From NCBI GenBank assembly GCA_023014485.1, contig JAJOZX010000088.1, positions 1,781,001 through 1,845,000 of the forward strand: 64,000 nucleotides of DNA, read 5' to 3'. Made by a program: the position numbers and the translations under genes. The notes beneath the pieces were generated by a model. It searched no databases. It worked only from the letters and a program-made list of their open reading frames with translations, and was not told where the DNA came from. The first letter of the stretch is position 1, and each line of letters opens with the position of its first letter. This DNA is from Bathynomus jamesi. Lineage: Eukaryota > Arthropoda > Malacostraca > Isopoda > Cirolanidae. Of the stretch, positions 11,500 to 22,345 are shown one piece after another.

Positions 11500-12181
11500 T
11501 AGAGTTTTGCATATATGATCTTTTGCAATATTTTTAGTATGTACAGTAAATCGGACAAATTTAATAAAAACTGACATAATTTTGTGTTTATTACTAAATT
11601 ATGATACAAAAACAAATAGGTTTATAAATCATAAGTCAAAACTTTATTTACTTGAATGTGATAAGCCTTTTTCATCTGCGTCGAACGCAAGATTCTATGA
11701 ACTGTTGTCTTGGATATGTTGAGTCTTCGACCGGCCTCCCTAACCGAAGTTGTTGGTTCATCCTCAAACAATTGTCGTACCTGTTCGGTACTGTTACGTG
11801 CTGTCCTTGGGCGTCCTCTTCCCACCTCGTCGTGTACGGATCCAGTTCTTTTAAATTTGTTCACAAGTTCACGAATCGCTTTGTCTGTAGGACCGGTTCT
11901 GTGGAATCTTCTTGTAAATTTTTCTCTGATTTCATTACATTGCATTCCTTTGATACGGGATGTTACAATAAAGATGCGTTCTTGTGTATTCATTATTAAT
12001 AGGGTTCTGAAAGAGAATGAAAATAAAACTATGAAAAAATTATGAAAATAAAATTATGAAAAAAATTTAGAAATTTATACATTTTTAACACATATTAAAC
12101 ATGATAAACATAAATAAAAGTGTGTTTTTAAAACATTTGTCCGATTTCATTGAAATAGATAGTTAATTCTGGGACACCCTG
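11500..12181 (-). mobile_element. mariner-like element, truncated
   Basis: The right end (12160-12181) reads CAGGGTGTCCCAGAATTAAC on the minus strand and is followed by TATATA, which leads directly into the next mariner. The subterminal word AATCGGACAAAT is repeated in inverted orientation near 11545, so the left end is nearby but worn or deleted. The element retains only the N-terminal coding part. Confidence 0.7.
11622..11993 (-). pseudogene. mariner transposase N-terminal (DUF4817) fragment
   Basis: The 123-residue frame starts MNTQERIFIVTSRIKGMQCN and contains the DUF4817-like helix-turn-helix. A GRGRPRTARN linker and a second recognition helix (SVREAGRRLNISKTTVHRIL) follow. It stops at LTYDL with no catalytic domain downstream. 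It is clearly a different family from the neighbour at 12188-13093. Confidence 0.8.
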
Positions 12182-12187
12182 TATATA

Positions 12188-13093
12188 CAGGGCGTCCCAA
12201 AAAAATCTATACACACTTTAAATAATTATAAAGGCAGTGTTTATTAAAATACATTTCATTTTCAAAATGTAATAGAATCTACAGACATTATTCAATTGTT
12301 TTGTCAACGCCTGTTTTCAAACTGACGTCCGTTCTGGTCCAGGCACTGCTGATAACGCGAAGCAATGGAATCGCAAACATCACGAAACATTTCGTTTGGT
12401 ATTTGTGTGCATTCTCGTTCAATGGCTGCTCTCAATTCAGCGACTGTTGCAGGTTTTATAGCGTAGACTTTGTCTTTTAAGTATCCCCATAAAAAAAAGT
12501 CTAGTGGTGTGAGGTCTGGTGAACGCGGAGGGTATTCTACGAAACCCCTTCGTCCAATCCACATCCACATCGTGCCAAGTACAATTCGCAATACTCCACT
12601 CTTCGGTCCGGATCATCTTCATTAATAGCATGGACTAATTTTGGAATGTAACTTTTCCATTGACAGCGCTTCAAAATGCGTTGGACAGACGATTCTGAAA
12701 TTCCTACCTCACGACTCGCTTGCCGCACAGATTTTCTTGGACTTTGGTGATACGTTTCCAGTACTCTTTCTTGCTTTGTGGGGCTTGTCGATGTCCGTGG
12801 TCTTCCGGAACGCTTCTTGTGGACATTCTGAACAGTTCCATCGGCTTCAAACTTATCTCTAATTCGAGTGATGGTAAGTCGCGTTGGTGGATCTGTTTGA
12901 AACTCCCTCCTAAACTGTCTTTGCACTTCAACTGCGTTTTCACACTTCCAGTAGCATTTTAGAATGAATTTCTTTTGTTTAAAGCTTAGTCTGACTGCCA
13001 TTGTTAATTCTAATGGGTTTAACTTGGAAAGAAAGAAACATCAATTGAGCTATCAGCTGTTAAAGTGTGTATACATGTTTTTGGGACGCCCTG
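12188..13093 (-). mobile_element. mariner-like element, internal-deletion derivative (copy 2)
   Basis: This is the reverse-oriented twin of 3211-4116: the same 906-bp length, near-identical inverted repeats (CAGGGCGTCCCAAAAA) and TA flanks. It is inserted immediately beside the truncated mariner ending at 12181. Confidence 0.93.
12304..13001 (-). pseudogene. mariner transposase with catalytic core deleted (copy 2)
   Basis: The N-terminal frame (13001-12537) differs from copy 1 by only a few residues and ends with the same [12 protein letters not shown] tail created by the deletion junction. The C-terminal frame (12591-12304) carries YPPRSPDLTPLDFFLWGYLK and ends QNGRQFENRR. The central DDE/D region is missing at exactly the same place as in copy 1. 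Confidence 0.9.
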
Positions 13094-13107
13094 TATATAT
13101 ATATATA

Positions 13108-15960
13108 TTAGTGGCAGATGGTGACTGTGTGAATTAGGTGTGCGGAATATCATGTGGAATAAAATTAATAACTGAAATTCATGTTAACTTATTGTTAATA
13201 AATCTTAATAGTAATATGGTGAGCATACGCAATCCACCTTCTCAATATTACATTAAACACTTGGAGAATTTAGGTGAACTGTAAAAAATCTAACACCAAT
13301 TTCCTACGGGTTCCTTTAAGCATCGAACTTATTTACACATAAACTCAAGTCTTCTTTTTGGAGAAAAATAGTGAGCAATAACGTCCTCATATAAGGAACT
13401 TCTTTGCTTCACATGTATAAGCAGTGTAATATGTTAAGCATATGGACATAAGTAATCCACACTCTTAAGAATAAACAAAGCACTGGAAGAAATAGGTGAA
13501 CCTTAACTTCCAAAGTAAAAACAAAAAACTAACACGAATTTCCTACAGCTTCCTTTCAACCGACTTTATTTATATATAAACTCAAGTCTTCTTTTCTAAG
13601 AAGAAAAGTGAGCAATAACGTCATCATAGAAGGAATTTCTTTGCTTCAAGTCTATTAGCAGCCCTTTTTCTATCGAAAGCAAACTAAGACCACATAGCCT
13701 TTCCTGCCCTTGTGTCCCCCGGTAGCATGTGTTTATTCGTTTTAGGGCCGAGAAAGAACGTTCTACTGAAGCAGTGGTGCTTGGAATTGTTAAGATCAAT
13801 TCTGCTAGTTTATAGACTTCTTTCAATCCGCAGCTGAGTTGATTCACTGTCATTATGTTCATTAGTTCATGAACATGTTTGCCCGAGAACTCTGAACTTG
13901 AATAGAGTACCATGAGTTCATTCTTGAGATGCACATACTCAAACAGTGTTCCATAAAAGTCTCTTACTTTGTTCAGTAGTTTATCTGGGAAGCTTACCTT
14001 GTACTCTTTATATTTTTCAGGAGCAAGAAGGTGAAAAAACTCTAATTTAGAGAGAGAAAATATCTAGTGTGAATCTGATCAATGATGATATTCATGATCT
14101 TGCAAAACAACTGGTGATAAGCATCTTTTCCGTCATTTTCTATCTCTTGTCTGCATCTTTTAGGCTGTGCATCATGGAGCTCATCTTTTTCAGACACAAC
14201 CGAAAGCCATAGCTCTTCAAAACTGTGATCCTTATCACATTTCAGTTGTTGTGTAACATCACTTATTTTCTTACTACAGTACAGCACATCAAATGTTTCA
14301 CTCTGTAATATATGTACAAAACATTAGTATACCCAAACACTTTTGAAAAAATCTCAAGGAACAATATTGTTTGAAAATCTTCCAAGAATGACAAGAATCC
14401 CCGTGCTTTTACTACTGCATCCGTGTCACAATCTGCAGAATTTTCGATTACATCCTTGAAGAAATCAGTAAGATTGCTTCTATAACTTTTTACAGTATTT
14501 ACTAAACGAGATGTGAAGTTCCATCTCGTTGGAGCAACAGAGGGCAATTTTCTGGAAACAAATTCATTTAAAGCACGTACTCTTTTAGAAGACTTGGGAA
14601 AAATAAGCAGCTACTCCACTCAGAATTTGGAAAAAGCGTTTGTACTGTTTGATACTGGAAAGGCTTTGCTGTAAAACTAGATTCAGCACATGAGCATAGC
14701 AATGTGTAAAAATGGCAAGAGGATAAGCTTCAATGACTTTTTTCTGCAAGCCATTTACATGTCCACTTATTACAAATACTCCGTCATAAGTCTGTCCAAC
14801 TAACTTGCTTTCGATCTGATATTCCTCAACTATGTTCACTACATGCTTAAACAGGCCACCAGAGGTTCTGTCGCTACTAACATCAGTAAATCCAATGAAT
14901 CTTTCATATACTTTACCTTCATGAACAAAACGCAAAACTGTTGAGAGCTGTGATTTTGACGTATCATCTGAGTTTTCATCAATCATTATAGAAGAAATCT
15001 TGCTGAATCAATTTCTTTTATATATTGTTTTCATTACAGAGGCTATAGCTTTGATTGTGTCATTTTGCACAGTAGGAGAAGTTCCCTGAAACACAGTGGA
15101 TGTATTTAAATGATTATCTAGAAGAGAATCATACTCCCGAAGCAATTCTAGAATTTCTATGTAATTTCCTCTGTTCACTGAAGTTGAAGCCTCATCATGA
15201 CCTCGCAGATGAAGTTCTTCCTAGGAAGATAGCATATTGCATCAATAAGCCGTTTTAGAATTTCTCTGTTCTTCTTTACTTGTTCATTGTGTCTGTTTAC
15301 TCCATGTGCCTTTTGCTTATCAATTAATGTGTCAATTCTTTGCTTGCCAAACATTTTATGGCTAAGAAAAGACTGAACATGGCCTTGCGATCTCTCATGC
15401 TTCTGCTGAGCAGCAGACAGATGATTGATTGAGATCAGAATATCCCTGTTTACTCCAGATATTATTCTCTTTTGAGAACAATAAACATGGCCAACAGAAA
15501 AGTTTAGAATGCTCTTCACAACCAGTCAGCCACTCAACAGATTTATACTGAGAAACTGAAAAATGCCTTGTATATCCAGACTTTTTATCTTTGTGTTGAC
15601 TAATCAAGTTTGGGAGTGCTGGACATGGCCTTCCTTCCTCTAACACTTTCAACTTGTCCTCATAACTAAGTGTTGAAAAAGGAGTGCTTAATATACTTTG
15701 TACAGTGTTTGGCATGGTTATGGAAGGGACAAAAAAGTAATATGTCAGTATTGGATAGAAAGACTTCCGCCCATGAGCTCTGACTGGAAACTGACAGTCA
15801 CTGACTCACTCGCTGAGAAGCCGTCTGACGCGGGCCATGGCAACATAGGCCCCGCCCACTTTACCATATATGGAGGGTGTTCTGTCCACAGACCGCACAC
15901 TCTCCGCCCTGATCCCTCGCTCTCTCCCTTTTCCATTTGATTTGGCATGGGGTAAACATA
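13108..15960 (-). mobile_element. ZMYM1-like hAT transposon, decayed
   Basis: A hAT-type transposase gene fills 13596-15715 on the minus strand. The left boundary (TAGTGGCAGATGG at 13108) follows a TA tract. I could not find its inverted partner near 15.7-16.0 kb, so that end may be lost. The upstream stretch 15745-15950 is GC-richer and has a GGCCCCGCCC box, perhaps the element's promoter side. Confidence 0.75.
13596..15715 (-). pseudogene. hAT transposase, zinc-finger-MYM-type-1-like
   Basis: Read on the minus strand, pieces follow the order of ZMYM1-like hAT proteins. First comes a TTF-type zinc finger (YKSVEWLTGCEEHSKLFCWP near 15550-15480). A DUF4371-like central region follows (FIGFTDVSSDRTSGGLFKHV, then VISGHVNGLQKKV, then IFTHCYAHVLNLVLQ at about 14690). 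Next is the PSVAPTRWNFTSRLV block near 14540. The C-terminal dimerisation domain is last (LTIPSTTASVERSFSALKRI near 13800-13740). The frame breaks several times (about 15395, 15175, 15000, 14585, 14280 and 13940), so it is a pseudogene. In an intact copy the protein would cut and paste its own element. Confidence 0.88.
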
Positions 15961-15986
15961 AATTTATATTCCCATAGTAGGGGAAA

Positions 15987-16032
<46 letters not shown>

Positions 16033-16033
16033 C

Positions 16034-16678
16034 CGGGCGGTTACCTCATTTTTCATTTGTTCGTTATTTCTCTTCCTCGTGTCCAGAACGCTCCTCTATA
16101 CTTACGTCGTTTCTATACATTAATATACTGTGTGGTCATTGCAGTTAAATGTACATATTCACGATTTGCGAGGGTGCCCTCTCAGGGCATTGGTTTCTGC
16201 CCTATGTAGGAGAATTACGACTTCTGACTGATCGAGGCCCGTGGTGTAGTGGATAGCATATCTGACCGGCAATCGGAAGATCCTGGGTTCGATTCCCGGG
16301 CGGTTACCTCATTTTTCATTTGTTCGTTATTTCTCTTCATCGTGTGCAGAACGCTCCTCTATACTTACGTCGTTTCTATACATTAATATACTGCGTGTTC
16401 ATTGCAGTTAAATGTACATATTCACGATTTGCGAGGGTGCCCTCTCAGGGCATTGGTTTCTGCCCTATGTAGGAGAATTACGACTTCTGACTGATCGAGG
16501 CCCGTGGTGTAGTGGATAGCATATCTGACCGGCAATCGGAAGATCCTGGGTTCGATTCCCGGGCGGTTACCTCATTTTTCATTTGTTCGTTATTTCTCTT
16601 CCTCGTGTGCAGAACGCTCCTCTATACTTACGTCGTTTCTATACATTAATATACTGCGTGGTCATTGCAGTTAAATGT
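16034..16678 (+). repeat. Tandem tRNA-derived SINE-like repeat, 263-bp period
   Basis: Units start at 16034, 16297 and 16560 (the last is partial), so the period is 263 bp and there are about 2.4 copies. Each full unit ends in a tRNA-like head: GTGGTGTAGTGGATAGCAT (A-box-like) and GGGTTCGATTCCC (B box) at about 16243-16296 and 16506-16559. The acceptor ends do not pair as in a real tRNA, so this is a SINE-type or satellite unit and not a tRNA gene. The array is flanked by TA tracts on both sides. Confidence 0.85.
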
Positions 16679-16701
16679 GTGTATATATATATATATATAT
16701 A

Positions 16702-17433
16702 CAGGGTGGGCCGAAAGTCTGGATCCATAGGAAAATATTTATTTTAATACATAAATTACAACAAATGGTAAATACTTAAAATGAATATCAACTTTAACTC
16801 GTAAATGCGTATCCGTGATACTGTACAGTAGTTCGTACTCCAGTAAAAATACTCAAATACTTTTTTTATTTCAGCCCAGAAATGGCTTCGAATCTAACAA
16901 CAGAAGACCGGGTAGAACTTGTGCTCATGTACGCAAGACAGGGCGCTACACACAGAGAAGTTGCTACCGAATTCAATAGAAATCATCCTGATAAGCATCC
17001 AGTAACACATGCGACTGTTGGCAAGTTGTTTAAACGTTTCAAAGAAACAGGAAGTGTACATGATCGACGGCGTTCTGGTCGTCCAAAAACTGCAACTGAT
17101 GAAAATACCTCTGCAATGGTATGTGAAACTTTAACGAATAGTCCAATAAAGTCAACAAGAAGATTATCAAATGAAACACGCATCTCGAGAACGTCAATTC
17201 GAAGAATTATTAAAAATCATAAATTCCATCCCTAAGTGTCTCGATGTCAGAGGCCGCCAATTTGAGCATTTGTTATAATTTGTTGTTTATACTGGAGTAC
17301 GAACCACTGTACAGTATCACGGATACGCATTTACGAGTTAAAGTTGATATTCATTTTAAGTATTTACCATTTGTTGTAATTTATGTATTAAAATAAATAT
17401 TTTCCTATGGATCCAGACTTTCGGCCCACCCTG
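16702..17433 (+). mobile_element. mariner-like element with ~145-bp inverted repeats
   Basis: The ends begin CAGGGTGGGCCGAAAGTCTG and lie between TA tracts. The left arm 16702-16845 and right arm 17289-17433 are almost perfect reverse complements. Only the N-terminal part of a transposase lies between them, so the 732-bp element is a non-autonomous deletion derivative. Confidence 0.93.
16882..17235 (+). pseudogene. mariner transposase N-terminal fragment (DUF4817)
   Basis: The 117-residue frame begins MASNLTTEDRVELVLMYARQ. It has the DUF4817-like helix-turn-helix (ATHREVATEFNRNHP), the RRSGRPKTATDENT linker and a second recognition helix (STRRLSNETRISRTSIRRII). It stops at HKFHP, before any catalytic residue. 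The frame itself is unbroken, so a DNA-binding-only protein is conceivable, but there is no evidence it is made. Confidence 0.85.
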
Positions 17434-17885
17434 TATATATGGTTATTCCATCGTAACGGTCGTTATATTCGGAAGCAAGTCAGGGTTGCACTTTAACCAG
17501 TAGATAATATTGTATTGATCTGAAGATACTGATGCTTCGCATATAGTTGCAGTAGACCAGGGCTATACAGGGGTATATTTGTTTTGAAATTTTAATGTAT
17601 TTTTTATTTTAAAGTGAAACAAACACAGCGTAACGGTCGTTACACGCATGCAACCTCGACTCTCACTGCATATGACATTTGTCCAAAAAACTGTGAGTTG
17701 GCTTGACCAATGCCAATGGAATGCGGGTATGTAGAAGTGAGACATTTATACAGAAAACGCATCTGCGTTTAGAAAAAAAAATCGTCGTTACTGCGCGATT
17801 TTAGTAATTTAAACAGCTACTTAATGCTACTAAACACGAACAATATGTGGTCAAATGCTTGAATCCTTACCCAGTAAACGTTATT
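17434..17885. other. Unassigned; carries two copies of GTAACGGTCGTTA
   Basis: I see no gene. The word GTAACGGTCGTTA occurs near 17454 and 17630 (and again near 21590 elsewhere in the window). A TA tract begins at about 17888. Confidence 0.4.
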
Positions 17886-17887
17886 CT

Positions 17888-19115
17888 GTATATATATATA
17901 TATATATATATCCTTATATATATTTTCGTCTGTCTGTTTGTTTGTTTGTCTGTCCTTCATGCAAGCGCAAACCGTTTGACCTAGAGCTACCAAATTTGGC
18001 ACGGGAACCTCTTATGGGATGAAGAATGTCAACACAGAGTCGGTCAGCCTGTCTGTTTGTCTGATTGTATGTTTGTGAAATTTATCCCGGCAACGCCGGG
18101 CACCTCAAAAGGACGTGTGTGTGTGTTCCAGCCATAACTCCAAAATGGAAGCAGTTACAAACATGAACCTTCACACACATATTGATTAGGTCCCCAGGTT
18201 GTGCACCTGGATGTTAATAAATTAAATGATTAAAATTACTGGGCCCGAAGGCCCCAGCACCGCGATTAAACTACAGAAAAGAACGCAGCCGTGAAAATTT
18301 TGATTATTTGGTCAATAAAACTATAGAAAAGAACACAGTCATGAAAACTTTGAGCTTCACATATAATTATTTTTTAGGACGACTTCAAACCGTTTGACCC
18401 AGAGCTACCAAATTTGGCACGGGAACCTCTTATGGGATGAAGAATGTCAACACAGAGTCGGTCAGCCTGTCTGTTTGTCTGTTTGTATGTTTGTGAAATT
18501 TATCCCGGCAACGCCGGGCACCTCAAAAGACGTGTGTGTGTTCCAGCCATAACTCCAAAATGGAAGCAGTTACAAACATGAACCTTCACACACATATTGA
18601 TTAGGTCCCCAGGTTGTGCACCTGGATGTTAATAAATTAAATGATTAAAATTACTGGGCCCGAAGGCCCCAGCACCGCGATTAAACTACAGAAAAGAACG
18701 CAGCCGTGAAAATTTTGATTATTTGGTCAATAAAACTATAGAAAAGAACACAGTCATGAAAACTTTGAGCTTCACATATAATTATTTTTTAGGACGACTT
18801 CAAACCGTTTGACCCAGAGCTACCAAATTTGGCACGGGACCCTTATGGGATGAAGAATGTCAACGCAGAGTCGGTCAGCCTGTCTGTTTGTCTGTTTGTG
18901 CGAAGAGTTACAGGAAGTGCGTAGTGGTTGTTACAGGAAGTTAATGTGGCAATGTTTTTTAGCAGTTTTTGAAAATCCCAACAACTTAACCATGCCACCA
19001 AAGAAACGGGCAAGTTTGGGCAGATCTACATCAGCAGCCAGAAAAAATAAAGAAGCCCGGAAGCTGGGGATCTAATATGAAATTTATCCCGGGCAACGCC
19101 GGGTACCTCAGGTAG
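17888..19115 (+). mobile_element. Helentron-like non-autonomous repeat with tandem ~417-bp units
   Basis: The left side has the TCTGTCTGTTTGTTTG-type run common at Helitron/Helentron 5' ends. Internal units beginning AACCGTTTGAC recur at 17969, 18388 and 18803 (spacing 419 and 415 bp). Each of the first two holds a CCCGGCAACGCCGGGCACCT hairpin. The final copy, CCCGGGCAACGCCGGGTACC followed by TCAGGTAGT, ends the element at about 19115, like Helitron-type 3' hairpins. No Rep/helicase is present. The short frame at 18857-19075 lies within the repeat and is not credible as a gene. Confidence 0.65.
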
Positions 19116-19139
19116 TGTATATATATATATATATATATA

Positions 19140-19480
19140 TAAAACTTGATTGAAGGGTTTGTTCTTAGGGAAACGTAACTTAGTGAGGAATAAGAGGACG
19201 AAGAGATGGTACATGTTTATTTAAAACGTTTCGGAAATTTTCATTTTCCATCATCAGTGCTAAAATTATAAAAGCAGATAAAAAATTAGTAAATATAATG
19301 AACGGAAACTTAGACAATATATTTAAATAAACGTGATATTAATGGTGTTTAGGTAATTAAAATTAAAAATAAAATAATATGAAAAATAGAAAAGTGATCA
19401 GTCGTCAAATATAAAGTCAAAAGCAAACAAAATTGAAAGGAGTCTTACCAGGTTCTTATTGTCGGGGTAAGGGGACTAAT
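19140..19480 (-). other. Probable PLE terminal remnant with hammerhead-like core
   Basis: On the minus strand at 19260-19225 lies CTGATGA, a T, a GGAAA...TTTCC hairpin, GAAA, and a palindromic ACGT. This is the same layout as the PLE-associated motifs elsewhere in the window, but its flanking stem I is weak. The rest, to 19480, is AT-rich with no coding signal. Confidence 0.35.
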
Positions 19481-19484
19481 TGAG

Positions 19485-20400
19485 CAAAGGGTTGGGAATC
19501 ATTCGATCAAATTGGCGCGTCACATACAAGGAGGTAGGAATTAGTGAAGGAAGTGTGAATACGATAATTCAGCAACTGGAATACTCAAAAGTGTGTTCAC
19601 GGTTTGTTCCTCGCCAACTGACTGAAGATCACAAAGCCCAAAGAAAATAAATTGCTTCCGAGTCGTTGGTTCGATACGAGACAAAAGGGGATGACTTCCT
19701 TTCACGAATCGTGACTGGGATGAGACTTGGGTACACCACTTTGAACCTGAAACAAAACACCAATCCATGGAGTGGCATCACGCAGACTCCCCACGCAAGA
19801 AAAAGTTCAAAATGGCTCCCTCTGCAAGAAAGGTTATGGACACCATCTTCTGGGACATGAAAGGAGTGATTCTGGAGGACATTATGAAGAAATGACAAAC
19901 AATCAACTCAGAGGCATATGTTGCTACCGTACAGAGACTCCAGAGACGTATAAAGCGAGTTCGACCGGAGAGAAAACTGGAAGACGTCCTTCTTTTGCAC
20001 GATAACGCAAGACCACACAACAGTTTGCAAACAAGAGAGGCCATCACAAAAATGCGCTTGACTGTGTTACCCCACCCTCCATACCGCCCGGATCTGGCAC
20101 CTTCAGACTTCCATTTGTTTGGGCCAATGAAGGATGCTATTCGTGGAAGAAAGTTTCAGAGTGACGATGAGGTTGTTGAGGAGGTTAAGAGGTGGCTCCA
20201 GCGGAACCCAGCGGACTTTTACCAGCAAGGAATAAAGGCCCTTGTTTCGAGGTGGGGGAAAGCCATAGAAAAGGATGGAGACTATGTGGAAAAATAAAAA
20301 CTTGTAAAAAAGGTATGTAACTACTTGTGTAAAAAATTCCTGGAACTTACAAGGAAACTTGGAAAGAAAAAAAGGTGTAGCCTAATATATTGAGTGGCCC
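19485..20400 (+). pseudogene. mariner (SETMAR/Mos1-type) transposase, decayed
   Basis: With frameshifts and stops (about 19649, 19725 and 19895), the plus strand reads through most of a mariner transposase. The pieces are a helix-turn-helix tail (ISEGSVNTIIQQLEYSKVCS), LSRIVTG with the first catalytic Asp region at about 19705-19730, and LLLHDNARPHN with the second Asp at about 19995-20030. HPPYRPDLAPSDFHLFGPMK near 20073 carries the third Asp, giving a DD34D-like layout. The first HTH and the left inverted repeat are missing. The last 300 bp recur at 60985-61300. Confidence 0.87.
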
Positions 20401-20402
20401 TC

Positions 20403-20439
<37 letters not shown>

Positions 20440-20449
20440 GTGATCCCTG

Positions 20450-20818
20450 GACCTGCAAAGTTCATCGCGAAATTGTGCAGGTCGGAACTATCTCCCCATC
20501 ATATAAATTGGGTTACGGGGATAAAAGTTTAAAAAATCATATAACCTTGGTTAACTTTGGGTTAGCTTCCGCTCGAATTGTTCATTTTGACGAAGGTCAA
20601 ACTTGTCACTACATCTTAGACCTAGAGTTTAACGTGGAATCCGAACCACGCGCCACCAGCGTCTTAACCACTAGGCTACCCAGGGTACCCATTTTCTTTA
20701 TTGTGTGGAAGGATGAACAGTTGTTTTGCTGCGCGCCGTCTGCCGTCACCGGGTCTCGATCCCGGGGCCGATAGATTCATAGTTAGTGACACTAACCACT
20801 ACACCACCGAGGCGCATA
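20450..20818 (-). mobile_element. Dimeric tRNA-derived SINE
   Basis: On the minus strand there are two tRNA-like heads in tandem. One has GGTGTAGTGGTTAGTGTCAC and a B box GGGATCGAGACCC (20815-20745). The other has TAGCCTAGTGGTTAAGACG and a B box GGTTCGGATTCC (20690-20635). The same dimer is found at 61330-61615. It has no long terminal structure or coding capacity. Pol III promoter boxes are present as in other SINEs. Confidence 0.8.
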
Positions 20819-20819
20819 T

Positions 20820-22345
20820 AAAGTAATTTTTACCTGAATAAAAGCTTTTAAATCATTGTACATTAAATGTATGTAAATAATGCACGTAAAATAATATATA
20901 ACAAGTATAAATACGAGTAGTAAAAACATGTAAAAAAACAAATTTCAAAAAACCACTATCAAAGTAATGTAATAATCCAGAGGAGCGCGAGAAAGAAGAC
21001 ATGATACGAGGCGCTCCGTTCGACAGTGACGAGCCCGTCATGGTCCCAAAAAGCACGTTTTTTATGGTACCATAAAGGTCTATCCATTGTCTATTATAAT
21101 GCACGGTCCTCATATGGCGAGCTCGTCTTTATCGCCCTGTAATTTTCCATTTTTTTAGATCGGGTGGTCGACCATGTGTGTGAGCTTTAAAACTTTAACA
21201 GCGTTTTCTCGAAACTTGAAATTGGCGCGCTCGTCACTGTCGTCCGGAGTGCCTCGTGTAAACGATCAAGATGACGTCACATCGCGAGACCACTCGACCT
21301 GAACTTCAACTTTATAATTAACATTAAAAGATCCGACAAAGATAAAAATGGCAACAATAAATTTTTCCACTGTAAAATTGTCACGATAAACCACTTAACT
21401 ATATATATATAGAGGGAGAGGGAGAGGGAGAGGGGGAAGGAGGGGGGGGGAGGAAGAGTGACACTTAGAAAATCTGAAATAAATTAAAAAAACATTTAGT
21501 ATGGATAAACATAATACTTAGGATTGGCATGACCCATTATTGACCCAACAAGGTCAACATTTATACACGCAGTTTGCAAAGAAAGTATGTAACGGTCGTT
21601 ACACAAGAGACATGGTTCACTTCAATAAAGCCTGGAGAAAAAATGGTTGGCAAGTATGAACTGTTATTAAGTGGATACACAGATAGTACTCCAATGTGCA
21701 ACACATATACATTTATCAGTGATCTGTGCATTCTGTAGGAGAATACAACACTGTCAACTTCGCTATTTTTTGACACTGAAAAACTAATGATAGACCTACG
21801 TTCACATTTTACTACATAACCTCTTTTCTGTACATGATAGGATCAATATCTCTTTAGAATATTAAAATAGACACATTTCCCTATAAAATGGTGTATTACA
21901 AATGTAGTTTTACTGAAAAAAAATTTGGGGCTTGGAAGTTAACATCTCCATGGAATGACTCTTTGTACCTTGTGGTAAATGGACGTGCTGTGTCTCTCTC
22001 TGTATTAACACCCAAATAAGAAGGGAATAAACTATTCGGCGGTTTATTCTGTTTACACCCGAAAGTGTATAAAGTATCAGTGAATCCGAGCATATAATAT
22101 ATAAAGTGAAATTCATTAAAACTAAGAAAGTGCAATACAGTTTTCATGATTTATCACCAATTTTAACATACATATTTAAAACGAAATACGGTTGGCATCC
22201 GAGAAAGTTTGAAACAAGGCAGGAAAAAGGTCATAAAACGCAAAGGTCAGAAAACTCTCGAAAAACCCTCGACCATCAAAAGGAAAGAAATAGGAAAAAA
22301 AAAAAAGAATTTGTGTGGGCATTTCTTTTTACGCTAATTAAGGAA
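20820..22345. other. Unassigned, includes a GGGAGA tract
   Basis: I recognise no gene. A purine tract (GGGAGA repeats) spans 21411-21452, and the motif GTAACGGTCGTTA occurs near 21590. The stretch after about 22100 may be the 5' untranslated part of the non-LTR element whose ORF1 begins near 22350. A lysine-rich frame at 22106-22348 has no domain I can name. Confidence 0.4.

Noticed and set aside
16243..16300. Possible functional tRNA gene
   Set aside because: A and B box-like sequences are present, but the acceptor ends do not pair and the unit is tandemly repeated every 263 bp, so a SINE-type repeat fits better.
18857..19075. Small protein with MPPKKRASLGRSTSAARKNK
   Set aside because: It lies inside a Helentron-like repeat and resembles the basic start of a Helitron-associated protein, but it is short and ends within the repeat. 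It is not a supportable gene.
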